From Psettodes erumei (lineage: Eukaryota; Chordata; Actinopteri; Pleuronectiformes; Psettodidae): a stretch of DNA of 64,000 nt. A program made the translations under genes and the position numbers. The notes under the pieces were generated by a model, which worked only from the letters and a program-made list of their open reading frames with translations, had not been told where the DNA came from and did not search any database. The number at the start of each line of letters is the position of its first letter. Position 1 is the first letter of the stretch. Shown here in pieces: positions 37,047-47,543 of the stretch. Location of the stretch: assembly GCA_016785225.1 (NCBI GenBank), contig JAFBJZ010000510.1:930001-994000 (forward strand), read 5' to 3'.

Positions 37047-40000
37047 ATAGTCTGTGTGACAGTGGATTATAGTGAGGTATTTGGAATATGCAGAATAACT
37101 GAGACATAGTTTCAAGAAAGACATTCTGCTGTGGCGCTTTCCAAATATCTTTTTTCTAACTGTGCTACATGTCCACTGTGTTGAGCATCAGAGGCAGATG
37201 GCTCAAATTCTGGGCAAATAAAGCCAAAGCTAGGGATAGTCAGGGATTTAATAAAAAAAATTGGCAGTGAACTGATCCTTTAAAGTAAAACGTGTGTGCT
37301 GTCATATCCACTGTTTCTAAGCTAACTGCTGCCTTTTAAAATAGAACTTTCACACCAGTGTTATCAAAAAAAAAAAAAAAATGTTGTACAACCAGGAGCA
37401 CAGACCCGCCGCAGCTTAAGCACAAGAGGTCAAAGGTCCGGCTAAGGGAGAGCAGAGGGGGAGTTGAGAGCGGGAGGCAGCGAGGGGAGGATAAGAGCGA
37501 CATACACGGCTGCCTGCTGACTCAAGAGACCCGGGAGTGACGACACTAATCACCCCTCTGCTCTAACAAGGTAAACGGTTCAGGCCAAGGTCAGCGAGGG
37601 GAACAACAGGGCTGCCGGCTCTCTGCTGCTGCATGCCGATGCTGGTTGGGTAGCGATGGCTGGCGCTCAGGGTCTGATGGTGATTAGGAACCGCTGTCAG
37701 GTGGATTTTGATGACAGCGCCAGGATGGGCACGTAAATCACGAGCAGATATTCAGGAAAACACACAAAAAGTTAAACTCGTGACCTGTTTACGACAGAGG
37801 GGTAACGACGGTGAAAGCTGGAGCTTCAGGCGCTGACAAAAAAGAAGAAGAAGAAAACAAACTTCACTCTGACGCATGTTCGAGTCAAAGCCGTCTTTGT
37901 CTCGGGAGAGAGAATTTGAGTCTCGTTGATGGCAGCGGGGTGATTCATTCATATCATCAAATCCCAGCCACCCACACACGCACCCAGGCTTGGCCCAGGG
38001 CGGGCAATCTGCTGGTACCCCATCTTTTAATGCCTCCGCCCCGACCAAATTACATCCCCCCTCTGCTCAAACAGCCGGCACAGCAATATAAATCACTAAT
38101 CATTTTAAAACACCCAGCTGCGATAACGCGCTGCAAAGTGAGGCGAATTGTGATTTTTAAATGTGCTTCAGATTTTAATAACTAATCTCAAAGAGGATGG
38201 CATTTTTTTTTTCAAGGTTTCAAATGAGCTCTGTGTAGGTATACGAGCCTTACTGGCAGCTAATTACGCTGTCAATGATTCGAAAAGACTGGAAATTTTT
38301 CAGCGGTGCCCCAAATAAAGCTGCCAAGGCTTTATGGTTTTCCTATGGTCAACAAATCCCATGACAAGACGGAAAAAACAACTTTGGTCCATCTCTCAGT
38401 GTTTACAGACTCCTAACCCTGTCTGTGGCACGCAACCTTGAGCCCACGAGTTCCTACTGAAGTCACTTTTAAAAACGGTAGTAGGCCATTGCAGTTTTTC
38501 GGAAACTTTACTCATAGAAAGTGGGCTGTGGATTTTCTTGCGTGGTCACTCTCAAAGGTGCTGATGACGGTCTGTATGGAGACTACAGCGAGTTGTGACT
38601 CTTTTCTCTGTGCATATGCACGCTCACCAACGTTGAGCTGCCCTCAACTCCCCACCACTTTAACTTTATACCGCGGTTTAACAGAATGAATACACAGAAA
38701 AGAAAACTACTACTACTTTAGTCTTACATTCATAGCACATGCTCACCTCTACCTCCGAACAGCCAGCTACCATGACACATATCCCACACACAAAAACTGA
38801 GAAATAACAGTTTGATTTGTATCACTATAATTCAGAAGATCACCAATTAAGAGCACAGTGGGAGAAAGGGTTAAAAATAGGGAGTGTTGGCAGGTATTGT
38901 ACTAAAATAGCCTTGAAATCAGAGCCTGTTCTTTTAAGTATCTATGACTATGACACTTTGGGGTGCTCAACACTGCCAGCATCACGGGTTTATGTCCCAC
39001 AGGGACAGCTCCCGCACTATTAATACACGGTGAGCTCTCATGTTGAGCGCAAGTGCCCACCAAAAAGCAGGAGTTATTTTAACATCAGCTGTCAAGCAGC
39101 GGAGACGTGCCGCAGAGGTACGCTCTCAGAGGAAGCTGAATTTTCTGGGACATCGGGGCTCAGCCTATTAGAAGGTTAAGTCAAGTTTTTTTAGTAACAA
39201 GTAAACACCGCAGCAGGCCGACACGTGGTCAGCGTTCTGGAGCAACATCTTTTCTTCTGTTACTTTGATGCCTCCATCAAAAATAAAAAAAATATTGAAG
39301 CCGCAAGCAGCGATGAACGGGCCCTCACGCCTCAGGCCCGAGGGGTGGGGGTGGGCATGGCGATGAAAACTACACGTGTGGAAATAAAACACTTTGACAG
39401 ATTTTTATGAATTATCGGGGAGAAGAGTCAGAGAAACATAGTTTAAATGAATCAAATGCATAATGATGCATATACTAATCTATTATTCGTTGGAATTGTT
39501 GTGTGTATGCAAATATGTAGACAATATATTATATCTGAATATATATTAATATTATTTATTAAGCTATATAAGCATTATCAAGACATCTATAATATGTTTT
39601 TAAACATGTCTGCTTTTTTAAACATATTGTTTTTGTGAGTTTCTTGTATATTTGTTGTGTAAATATATTAATCACTGTAAGACTGCATTGTGTCTTCTTA
39701 TTGTTTTTTTAATTCATTATTGGTGTGAATGTTGCTTTTAGCTGTTTTACTGTGTTGTTACTGTACTGCGCACTCGCCCGCAAAGTTTGCCACTATCAAT
39801 GATAGTGAAGTGGAGTTGATTTGGCAGGCCTTGCAGGCGTCAAGTGTATGTATTTAACAGTTGATTTATTTTTGTAATTAACTGTTGTTATCAAAGTAAT
39901 TATGTTCTGGAGCTCGTCGATTGCAGTGCATGTAGGAAAAGTAACATGTAACGGTCAATTTACACCATTTCTGCGAGGAGACAAGTTTTAACTTGCAGGT

Positions 40001-40889
40001 ATTACAACGAGCTGCTGTTATTTTATAGAATAAGTAATACATTTTTTCTCTGTTGACATGGTGTTTTGAATATGAAATACTTGTGTTAAATACACTATTA
40101 ATAACTTGTCATGATATTATATATATTAAACTTTTTTATATCAATAACAAAAGTAGGCCTTGGTTATTTGACTCAAACAAAGCTGGACCATGTTATGTGA
40201 TATGCAACCTCACAAAGTTTTAAACATTTAATTCATTTTCATTAGTACAGAGACTTAAAATATTCATGTTTAATTTCAAGGAATTTCATTTACATATATA
40301 CACAAGTTGGTGTCATTGTACCAATGTGGTTAAAATGTGTTGCATTGAGTTAGTACATTGTAAGGCAGTATGGAAAGTGTTAAGTCTTATTAATTCTGGT
40401 TGCATTATCAAAGAATGATTGTGAGTAAAAAGGTAATGCCATTATTAATTTGTCTGTAATTTTGTTTCCTCATGTGCAGATGTAGCTGATGGCCCCACCC
40501 AAACAGAAAGTGAATAGGCCCTACCATTCAACTCAAGGCTGTTTGTCTCCAGGGAAATAACCTTTTGTTCAATTCAGCTATTTACTATAAATAATAAATG
40601 AATTACATAAAAAGTTAATGACAATAATTAATGTTTCATTTTCTCCATCTCTGTTATTTTAATATTCTTAGTTATCAACACAGTTGGATCCTTCTGGAGT
40701 TGTCCCTGCGTTGTTGGTTGGGTTGGGCGTTTTGGCTATAATGGAAACTGTCGCCATTCTATTGTTTCCCTGGTAACAAGTGACATCTTATTCAATGTAA
40801 ACCGTGTTTGTGAGGCTGGTGTGCAGGTACTTCAATGATTTTTTTAAGAGGTCATCAATTGGTTCTATAAAAGAGTTGATGAACAATAA

Positions 40890-41340
40890 TTCATCCAAGA
40901 GCGCATGGTGAGCGTCAGATAAAAATCTGGTCTGAATTGTTCATGCCACCATCTCTTGAGAAGATCCTGCTTGAGATGAGCAACATGGAAGGGAGAAGGG
41001 TGGAGCTGGACAGAGATGGACAAAACACAGCTGGACGCTTGTTGGGCTGTACAGATCCTGTAATGAGGCTACAGCCAGCTTCTGGGATGGTGAGCAGGCT
41101 GCTCTATTTCTCATGCTTCTATGTCACCTCAGACCTTTCATGTGCTGTCAAGAGTGATGTGCTTGACAGTAGGGAGACGAGAGTCGCTCAGCGTGTGAAT
41201 GGCAAGCTTGCTCCCATTAGGTATTTTTGGGACAAATAGGTGGAGCAATTTCCATTCATGTACAATCCAGGGCCACAGGTTACTGTGGATGAACGGCTAG
41301 TCCCTTCAGGCAATATATGCCAAGAAGGCAAAATGCAGTA
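40890..41340 (+). pseudogene. decayed piggyBac-type transposase
   Basis: The plus strand reads, across several frames, LEKILLEMSNMEGRRV, then RSCNEATASFWDGEQAA, then RETRVAQRVNGKLAPIRYFW, then YNPGPQVTVDERLVP followed after a frameshift by RQYMP. These correspond in order to the conserved piggyBac (PGBD/DDE_Tnp_1_7) blocks up to the VTVDE motif, which carries one of the catalytic aspartates. At least two frameshifts and one in-frame stop (after FWDK) inactivate it. The rest of the transposase after QYMP is missing, replaced by sequence leading into the Helitron remnant. It lies on the strand opposite to atrn. Confidence 0.8.
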
Positions 41341-41599
41341 CATGGTCCAGTGACGTGTACGTGACAATATTGTACAGAAAAATGAGTTGTCACCGCCTTC
41401 CAACATGGAAGTAAGTAAAACTGAAGCGTAAACCCACATGTAAAGGGCATTATGAGTATCCGTTTGTTGACACTATGCATGTGAGGTGAGAATTTTGGTA
41501 TTTGAAAGAGACAAAAGTGTAGAGTTTAATGAAGCGTGGTTGAATGAGTTTTTGAGGGAAGAAGATAATGAAGATTCAGATAGAGTCAGATGATGATGA

Positions 41600-42480
41600 T
41601 GAGCTATTGCATGACGGACAGCAACACTGCATGTTTCAGGATACATGTCTAATACCTCTTGACGTCGGTATTTCGACGATGTCTTGAAAGTGGCTCCAGC
41701 AGAAGGAAACAGTCCCGTTAAGCTGTTGTCTGATCACACAAATGAAGCTAAATGTCTCCCTGTGTTGTTTCCACAGGAGCGGCATACATACCACGACAGC
41801 AGGCCGTACCATTTGATGTTGTCGTGATATTTTAATAACAGGATTCTCCATGCTGACGGCCATGTGCACAGACTGTAGACTATATTTCCTTTGCTCACTA
41901 TATGTCAGAAATAGAACAGGTTGTGTCCAATGTGTCAAATACATAGGTAAATGAGCAGAACTTTGCACAGATAGGTAAGACTTGTCCAGAATATGTTTCA
42001 GTAGAAGCACAGCATTTGTTAACGATAAGAAACACGAGTTGTCAGATGGGCATCTTGCGAGCAGCTGCTGTAAGGCAAGGATGCTCGTGTTATGCTGTGT
42101 AAAAACGTGGATGTTGCAGATGGTGTCGTTAATGGTGTATGTGGAACAGTAACGCATATAGTGAGTTCAGTGTATGTTCAGTTTGACGATGAAACGCTAT
42201 CAAAGTGCTCCATAGATTAAGTTGGCTGTATGTATATATGAAACTGAGGAAGAGAGGGCAACAAGTAATGGTGGATTGCGGCAATTTCCACTGAAATTAG
42301 CTTGTGCCTGCACAGTACATAAAGTCCAAGGCATTAACTGCATTGCTGTTGAAAAAAATATTTGCAGCTGGGTAAGCATATGTGGCACTAAGTCGTGTTA
42401 GGAGTCTGTCAGGGCTAATTATTCAAGACTGTGATGAGAAAAAAAAAAAAATCTACTGTGGGTTAGGTACCACTGGTTTA
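41600..42480 (+). pseudogene. decayed Helitron protein: N-terminal domain fragment joined to helicase C-terminus
   Basis: The plus strand reads QQHCMFQDTCLIPLDVG, then KVAPAEGNSPVKLLSDHTNE, then YHDSRPYHLM and YFNNRILHADG. These match the Helitron-like N-terminal region. After about 250 bases it reads ARVMLCKNVDVADGVVNGVC and GTVTHIV...VYVQFDDE, then TVHKVQG, and finally ALSRVRSLSGLIIQD and DEKKKKIYC. These are the last motifs of the PIF1-type helicase of Helitrons. The Rep nuclease and the Walker A part of the helicase are absent, so a large internal deletion has occurred. Several stops and frameshifts are present. Confidence 0.75.
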
Positions 42481-44639
42481 CCGGCACAGGGTCCGAACCC
42501 CTGCAGTGTCCTGATCGTTTCGACACGAAAGGTAACTTTACGGTCAGTGAACAAAGTGCTGCGAGTAATCTAAGATATTTATTTGTACATTTGACACAGC
42601 TTTAATGAGTTCTGTAGCTGTATAAATGAAAAGAAGGGAAATAAGCGCTCGTAACTTCAATGCAAAAAAGCTGCTGTGTACAACTTCATTTACAGAGATT
42701 TCCATACTCCCACAACCGCTTACATTACCAACACTGTCCAGCCAAAGTGTTGTCAAGAAGTGTTGGATTTACCTATGAAATCACATGGTCTCCAATCTCT
42801 GTCACGATCAAGACATGATCAAGATTGTAACAGTGACTCACTGCAGTATGTGGTCAGAGAGAACAAATATTGATTATGCTATGAAAACTATAAATGAGGT
42901 GGTAGTTATTTTGGTCTGTCTTCCTGTTGCAGTAGATGTCACTAGACAACAGACAGCCCGTGCATGCGACCCATAAGATACAAAAAAATTTTCACAAGGC
43001 TTGACGCATGTGCAAACTCTCATGAGTTTTGACATGTTCAGGCCCTCAAAAAATGCAACTCATTTTGGAGAATAATAACAATAATGATAAATGGCGGATC
43101 CAACGGGACCTCACACCCTTGGTGTTGGGCCCTAACAAAGAAGCAGGACCTGCTGCAGGTGAGAGAAACTGACAGCTTCACTGCTGCTTCTTAACCTCGC
43201 TCCACATCAAAACATCACGTCTCTCAAGGTTGCCCTCACTGCACAACTCGCTCTGCTGCGCTGAAATATCTGCACTTATCTGAACAGAACATTAAAAGGT
43301 TCTTACGTAATTCTGTTAATTATATATTCAAGCGCCGTTAATTCTCAGAGACGTGCGCGGATGCAACTTTTACATCTGCTCCTCTGCCCAGCCACCGCCG
43401 AACACGGCTTCACGAGCAAGATAGACTCAGGAAACTTCTTTTTTTCCTTTTGAAGGAGTTTGTAACTAGTTGGCTGGGAGGGCGAAAAGATGATGTGTCG
43501 AGTCAGAAATAACCACAGTGATATTTCCATGACAAACATGTCCCAGCATGCACTGTACGAAAAAAAAAAGTTGCTTTCATGATAGCTCTTTAAGCCTCCT
43601 CCATCCAGCAGTTTGGACTTATGTAGCCAAGAAATTTGTCATTCCGGTCACTATTACTTCAAAGGGCGATTGCTTCAGCAGCAGCCAAGTTTAAGATTAA
43701 AAACATGACAGTTTGAGGGGGAGAAAAAAAAGGTCAAGAATAAATTTCCAAAAATGTGTTGGAAATTTCACATTCTCCGGGGCTTTTCCAGGCCTCGAAG
43801 AAAACCTGCCATTTTGCGGCAATGTCGGGGCTCAGCGAGTTGCTGCCTTTGCTCGATTTTAAACGGGGGGGAGAAAAAAAAAGGAAGAAAAAAGTGTTAA
43901 TTCACTTTTAAAAGCCATGATTCAACATAACGAGCCTACGGTGAGACACTGCTGGATGGCTGGATGTGAATGTGTTTGCTGTTAAAAGCCGACGTTTGAT
44001 GCGTCAGGGTTTTTTTTTCTTTTTTCTTTTTTCTTTTTCCGGTGGCTGGAGAACGCGTGCGGGGGTATCTGTGCTGGTGCTGCAGATAACGGGATGGCAC
44101 CTCCTTCATCTGTCCCCACAGGGGAACGCGGCGCGGAGAGGGGAGGGGGGAAGCCAGATTAAGACGCGGGGAAAGTTGGAGTGAGGGAAGAGCAAACAGT
44201 TTCCACGTTAATTAGCATCCCTCTCCTCCCCCGCAACACAAACAATGCGGCGCCCAAAGAACCAGAAGCAAACAGGGACAAGGCTGCGAGCGCGCTAACT
44301 TTAGGTCTCCGCTCATCTGTGCTGAATCAGTGGCAGGCAGCAGCACACACATCAAAAAAAGACTGAGCTGTGGGATTAAGAGCAAGTCAGAGGGAGTGGT
44401 GGGGGGGAGGCAGGGAGGGGGGGAGGCAGGGGACAAACAGAAAGAGGAGGCAGAGGGAGCGGTGGAGGAAGAAAACACAACGGGAAGGGGGGGGATTAAA
44501 GGAGAGTGCGACAGGGAGGGAGAGAACGAGAGAGGGGCAAAGGCGGCGGCTGGAGGGGAGTGAAAGAGCGAGGGAAGGAGTGACGGAGAAGGTGGCGGAG
44601 GTAGAGAGAGCGCGAGATTTAAGAAGGAGAAGGAGAAGA

Positions 44640-45260
44640 AAGCAAATCCGTTTAAAGAAAAGAAAAGGGCGACGGTCGCTCCGCTCCCAGGTCGCTGCGG
44701 CGCCGACTCCCTGCCCACGGCGGACGCGAGGGGGCAAGGCTGACGCTGCTGAAGGCCGGAACGCGACGCTGCGGGCGCCATCGGGCGAAAGCAACTGCAG
44801 GGCCGACATTTGTATGCGCGGGGAGCGAGGCGCGCAACGGCACTCGTGTTCCTGCTGCTTTTAATGCCGACCAAAAATAGACCTCAGGCGGGAAGGCGAT
44901 TTATTCTGTCGAAGCTGAAACGCACCGTTATTGAACGCGGCGCGCTGTATTGGCGAGGGGCCGAACAACAAGAGAGAATCCTTCAAATCAGCCCTATCAA
45001 ATCTCTCCTCCTCGACATGGCTGCTGGATCGATAAAAGCAGCATGACTTATATATATATATATATATTTATATATAAGGCGATGTAGAGAGCACAAAAAC
45101 ACAACAAAGCGTTCAATTCTCCTCCCTCCTCACACACAACACGCGCGCACACGGCTCCTGCTCATTTTTGAATCGATAACACATTACAGCGGTTCTCGGA
45201 GAAGAGAAGCGCGGGCCCGGGCGCTCGCCGCCGCTCGACGCACGCACGCGTGTTCGGCGC
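44640..45260. promoter_or_regulatory. intragenic CpG island (candidate promoter or enhancer)
   Basis: The region is rich in CG dinucleotides (for example GCTGCGGCGCCGACTCCCTG, GCGGACGCGAGG and CGCGGGCCCGGGCGCTCGCC) and lies inside the 19-kb intron, about 1.1-1.7 kb downstream of the 62-nt exon in gene direction. A TATA dinucleotide run (45052-45077) splits it. Upstream, 44380-44640 is G/A-rich. No open frame with family resemblance starts here. Intragenic CpG islands in vertebrates often mark alternative promoters or antisense transcripts, but nothing in the sequence proves that. Confidence 0.4.
45052..45077. repeat. TA dinucleotide run
   Basis: (TA)n of about 26 bp with one T interruption. 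Confidence 0.92.
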
Positions 45261-46248
45261 CTGGCAGCGGAAACCGGAGAGTCTCCTGTCAATCTACTTT
45301 GAAATCCCAGTCAACGCGCAAAAAAAAACGCGCGAACAAGTGGTGCATTTCCGCCCCATCGCGTCAACGCCAGCTGAATATTGGAAGCAAACGCTGGAGA
45401 AGAAGCCGGCTTCATGGTTAGCCAGCCGTGTTTGTCAGAATGCCATGTACAAAACCCCAGATTATGTTACTATTAATGTCTTCAGACCGCGCTAATGTCT
45501 TTTAAATAGCCGTTTCTGCAGATGGCTGCTGCGGAACGTCGGGGAACATACCATAAAACTGTTAAATGTGCTCAAATCAAAACACTTCTTTTTTAACATT
45601 AAAAATGGATCCAAAAAAAAAAGTAAAAAGATGGAGATGGACTTATTGACGCGCTGGCGAACGCGGCGTCGCTTTCAGCAGAGCGAGGGAGGAGGATGAG
45701 TCTCGCCTTTGCGCTCGCCGCCGCATCCGCTGGATGTGCGAACGAGCGACTGTGCGCACGTCGCTGTTGTGTTAACAGCTCGCGGGTTCAAGGCTCCGCT
45801 CATTTCAGCTAATTGAATCAAATCAGAGAGGTCACCTGATCCGGCAGAGCCAGCGTCAAGTGTACTATGTGTATTATTATTTTTCTGGGAAGACAACGTT
45901 GCTGTGCAAAGTACAAGAAAAGTACGTATTGCTTGTACTCCAGGGCTGTGTGTCTGACACTGCCAGGCGGGTGACGCATATAAATCACGTGCTGCCGAAT
46001 CCCGCTTCAACGCATTTCCAGCCGATGCTGGTTTTACTTCACCTACATAAGACACCTCTCAGCGCAGGTTTTGGTAGAATGTAACACACACACACAAAAA
46101 AAAAAACAGAAACAAAAAGGGTCTGTGTGTGCGTGCATTGTGTGAGTAAATCAACTAAGGGAGTGGGAGTGTGCGCATTTGCCTGTTTATGCTGAGGGCT
46201 AAGCAGCTCCTGTAAACCAGCGTGTTCATGCTGCATCACGACACGCGG

Positions 46249-46251
<3 letters not shown>

Positions 46252-46315
<64 letters not shown>

Positions 46316-46326
46316 TGTGTGCGTGC
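46252..46326. repeat. TG microsatellite 45 nt downstream of the 62-nt exon (reads CA in the pre-mRNA)
   Basis: (GT)n of about 60 bp followed by GCGCGTGTGTGCGTGC. Because atrn is on the minus strand, the transcript reads (CA)n here, starting about 45 nt after the exon's donor site. CA repeats are a known binding site for hnRNP L. Confidence 0.95.
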
Positions 46327-46370
46327 CTTGGGTGGGTGAACTGACAGAGGGGTAGAGGAGAGCGGCTCAC

Positions 46371-46432
46371 CTGAAGAACGTGACAAAGAACTGCACCAGG
46401 TCCATGAAGTTACTGTGCTGGGAGAAGGCGAT
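46371..46432 (-). CDS. atrn: attractin exon: juxtamembrane segment and start of the membrane helix (62 nt)
   Basis: The exon is 62 nt, entered in phase 0 and left in phase 2 (AG, completed to Ser by the next exon). Acceptor is CTTCCGACAG and donor GTGAGCC. It reads IAFSQHSNFMDLVQFFVTFF. The wording is the same as I recall in mammalian attractin. It is isolated between introns of 7.2 and 19.1 kb. It sits between two long dinucleotide repeats that read (UG)n upstream and (CA)n downstream in the transcript. Its length is not a multiple of three, so skipping it alone would shift the frame and remove the membrane helix. A long open frame spanning this place in another phase is mostly repeat translation and was ignored. 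Confidence 0.94.
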
Positions 46433-46477
46433 CTGTCGGAAGAAGGAAGAGAGGACATGAGGCGAGAGTCAGAGATG

Positions 46478-46482
<5 letters not shown>

Positions 46483-46529
<47 letters not shown>
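46483..46529. repeat. CA microsatellite 50 nt upstream of the 62-nt exon (reads UG in the pre-mRNA)
   Basis: (CA)n of about 47 bp on the plus strand, hence (UG)n in the atrn transcript. It ends about 50 nt before the acceptor, with only a CU-rich tract between. UG repeats at this position are a known binding site for TDP-43, as upstream of human CFTR exon 9. Confidence 0.95.
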
Positions 46530-46532
<3 letters not shown>

Positions 46533-46872
46533 ACACGCAAGCTTCAGACCGGAGTCCACCTTGTACATCTGACAGGAGGAGCGGAGACGGGCAGGAGAGA
46601 TAAAGCAGCATCCGCTCACAAAGGCAGACAATACAAACAGCGCTGTATAGTGTGTGTGACTTCTGTGTTGTCAACACGTGCTTGGATCTGTCTTTTTTTT
46701 TTTTGTGGTGTGTGTACACAATATTTTCTTCCTGGGTTCAATCACTGTCTCACGATAAGGAATTTCTGAGGGTTTTTCAATTCTTCACGGTGACCACAAC
46801 GCCTCAGTCACAAATACTGGGGATGGAGGGGGGGGTCCCAGTCTGTCTGGTTATCTCATGTCCTGTCAGAGC

Positions 46873-46873
46873 A

Positions 46874-46944
<71 letters not shown>

Positions 46945-47059
46945 ACTCATTCCTGCACACGCGGGCAGAAATATTCACGGCGTAATCATCACAACATCCT
47001 GTTTTAATCAAGGTTGCCATGGGGAACATTGCTGGGGTCGCACCCACCCCAAGCGCGCG

Positions 47060-47093
<34 letters not shown>
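46873..47093. repeat. long CA microsatellites
   Basis: There are two (CA)n runs, about 46873-46939 (67 bp) and 47062-47093 (32 bp), further upstream in the same intron. Confidence 0.95.
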
Positions 47094-47100
<7 letters not shown>

Positions 47101-47506
47101 AATGACCGTGTGACTGCAACAACGCAACACTGCCTCCGTCTGGCCACATGGAGGTAGCACTGCGCCTCCTGCCCGGGGCGCCGCTCCCCCCTCACGTGCC
47201 TTATTCTCCGAGGTGACACCTGAGACCAGAGCTCATCACCGCCGCTGCTTATTATTCCTCGGCAAAGCAGGGATTTGCATACAGTTCTACAGGAACAAAA
47301 AAAAAAAGAAGAAGCAAGAGGCCGGGGAAAAAAAAGACAAAAGCCGGAAAACCCAGCTGTGTGCATGTCAGATTACTCTATGAATACTTAATATGAGATC
47401 AAGAATTACAATGTGTGCGCGGGGAAAAAAAAGCGCGTATTAATCTACAGTGACTTTATACAAGAAGAACATGGGGCCAAAGGCACTGGCCTCTTTGGTG
47501 AGATGA

Positions 47507-47509
<3 letters not shown>

Positions 47510-47540
<31 letters not shown>
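47510..47540. repeat. TG microsatellite
   Basis: (TG)n of about 31 bp. Confidence 0.95.

Positions 47541-47543
<3 letters not shown>

Larger units (their letters stand above)
39297..43135 (+). mobile_element. composite repeat region bounded by related GGGCC motifs, containing piggyBac and Helitron remnants
   Basis: The left edge (GCCGCAAGCAGCGATGAACG at about 39300, then GGCCCTCACGCC) and the right edge (CAACGGGACCTCACACCC at about 43101, then TTGGGCCCTAA) share an ACGGG.CCTCAC.C core. Both belong to wording I associate with abundant fish rolling-circle-type repeats. Between them are about 1.5 kb of AT-rich sequence, a decayed piggyBac transposase, a decayed Helitron replication/helicase region and about 0.6 kb of unidentified sequence. 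Whether these belong to one element or to nested insertions cannot be decided here. Confidence 0.45.
27251..46370 (-). other. attractin intron of about 19.1 kb, non-coding with mobile-element remnants
   Basis: This is the intron between the 62-nt juxtamembrane exon and the transmembrane exon. It holds a probable solo LTR (27.66-27.99 kb), TG microsatellites (28.49-28.67, 36.55-36.61, 46.25-46.33 kb), a short MITE-like repeat (36.93-37.05 kb), a composite piggyBac/Helitron region (39.3-43.1 kb), a purine-rich stretch (34.44-34.72 kb) and a CpG island (44.4-45.3 kb). The 220-, 205- and 179-codon open frames here are low-complexity or unrecognisable and have no homology I can name. Confidence 0.75.

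Noticed and set aside
44212..44874. 220-codon open frame on the minus strand
   Set aside because: It is the complement of a G/A-rich and CpG-rich stretch. The product is Ser/Pro/Leu low complexity, with no domain and no splice or family support.
46039..46719. 226-codon minus-strand frame overlapping the 62-nt atrn exon
   Set aside because: Much of it is translated dinucleotide repeat (Thr-His and Cys-Val runs), and it is in a different phase from the conserved attractin residues.
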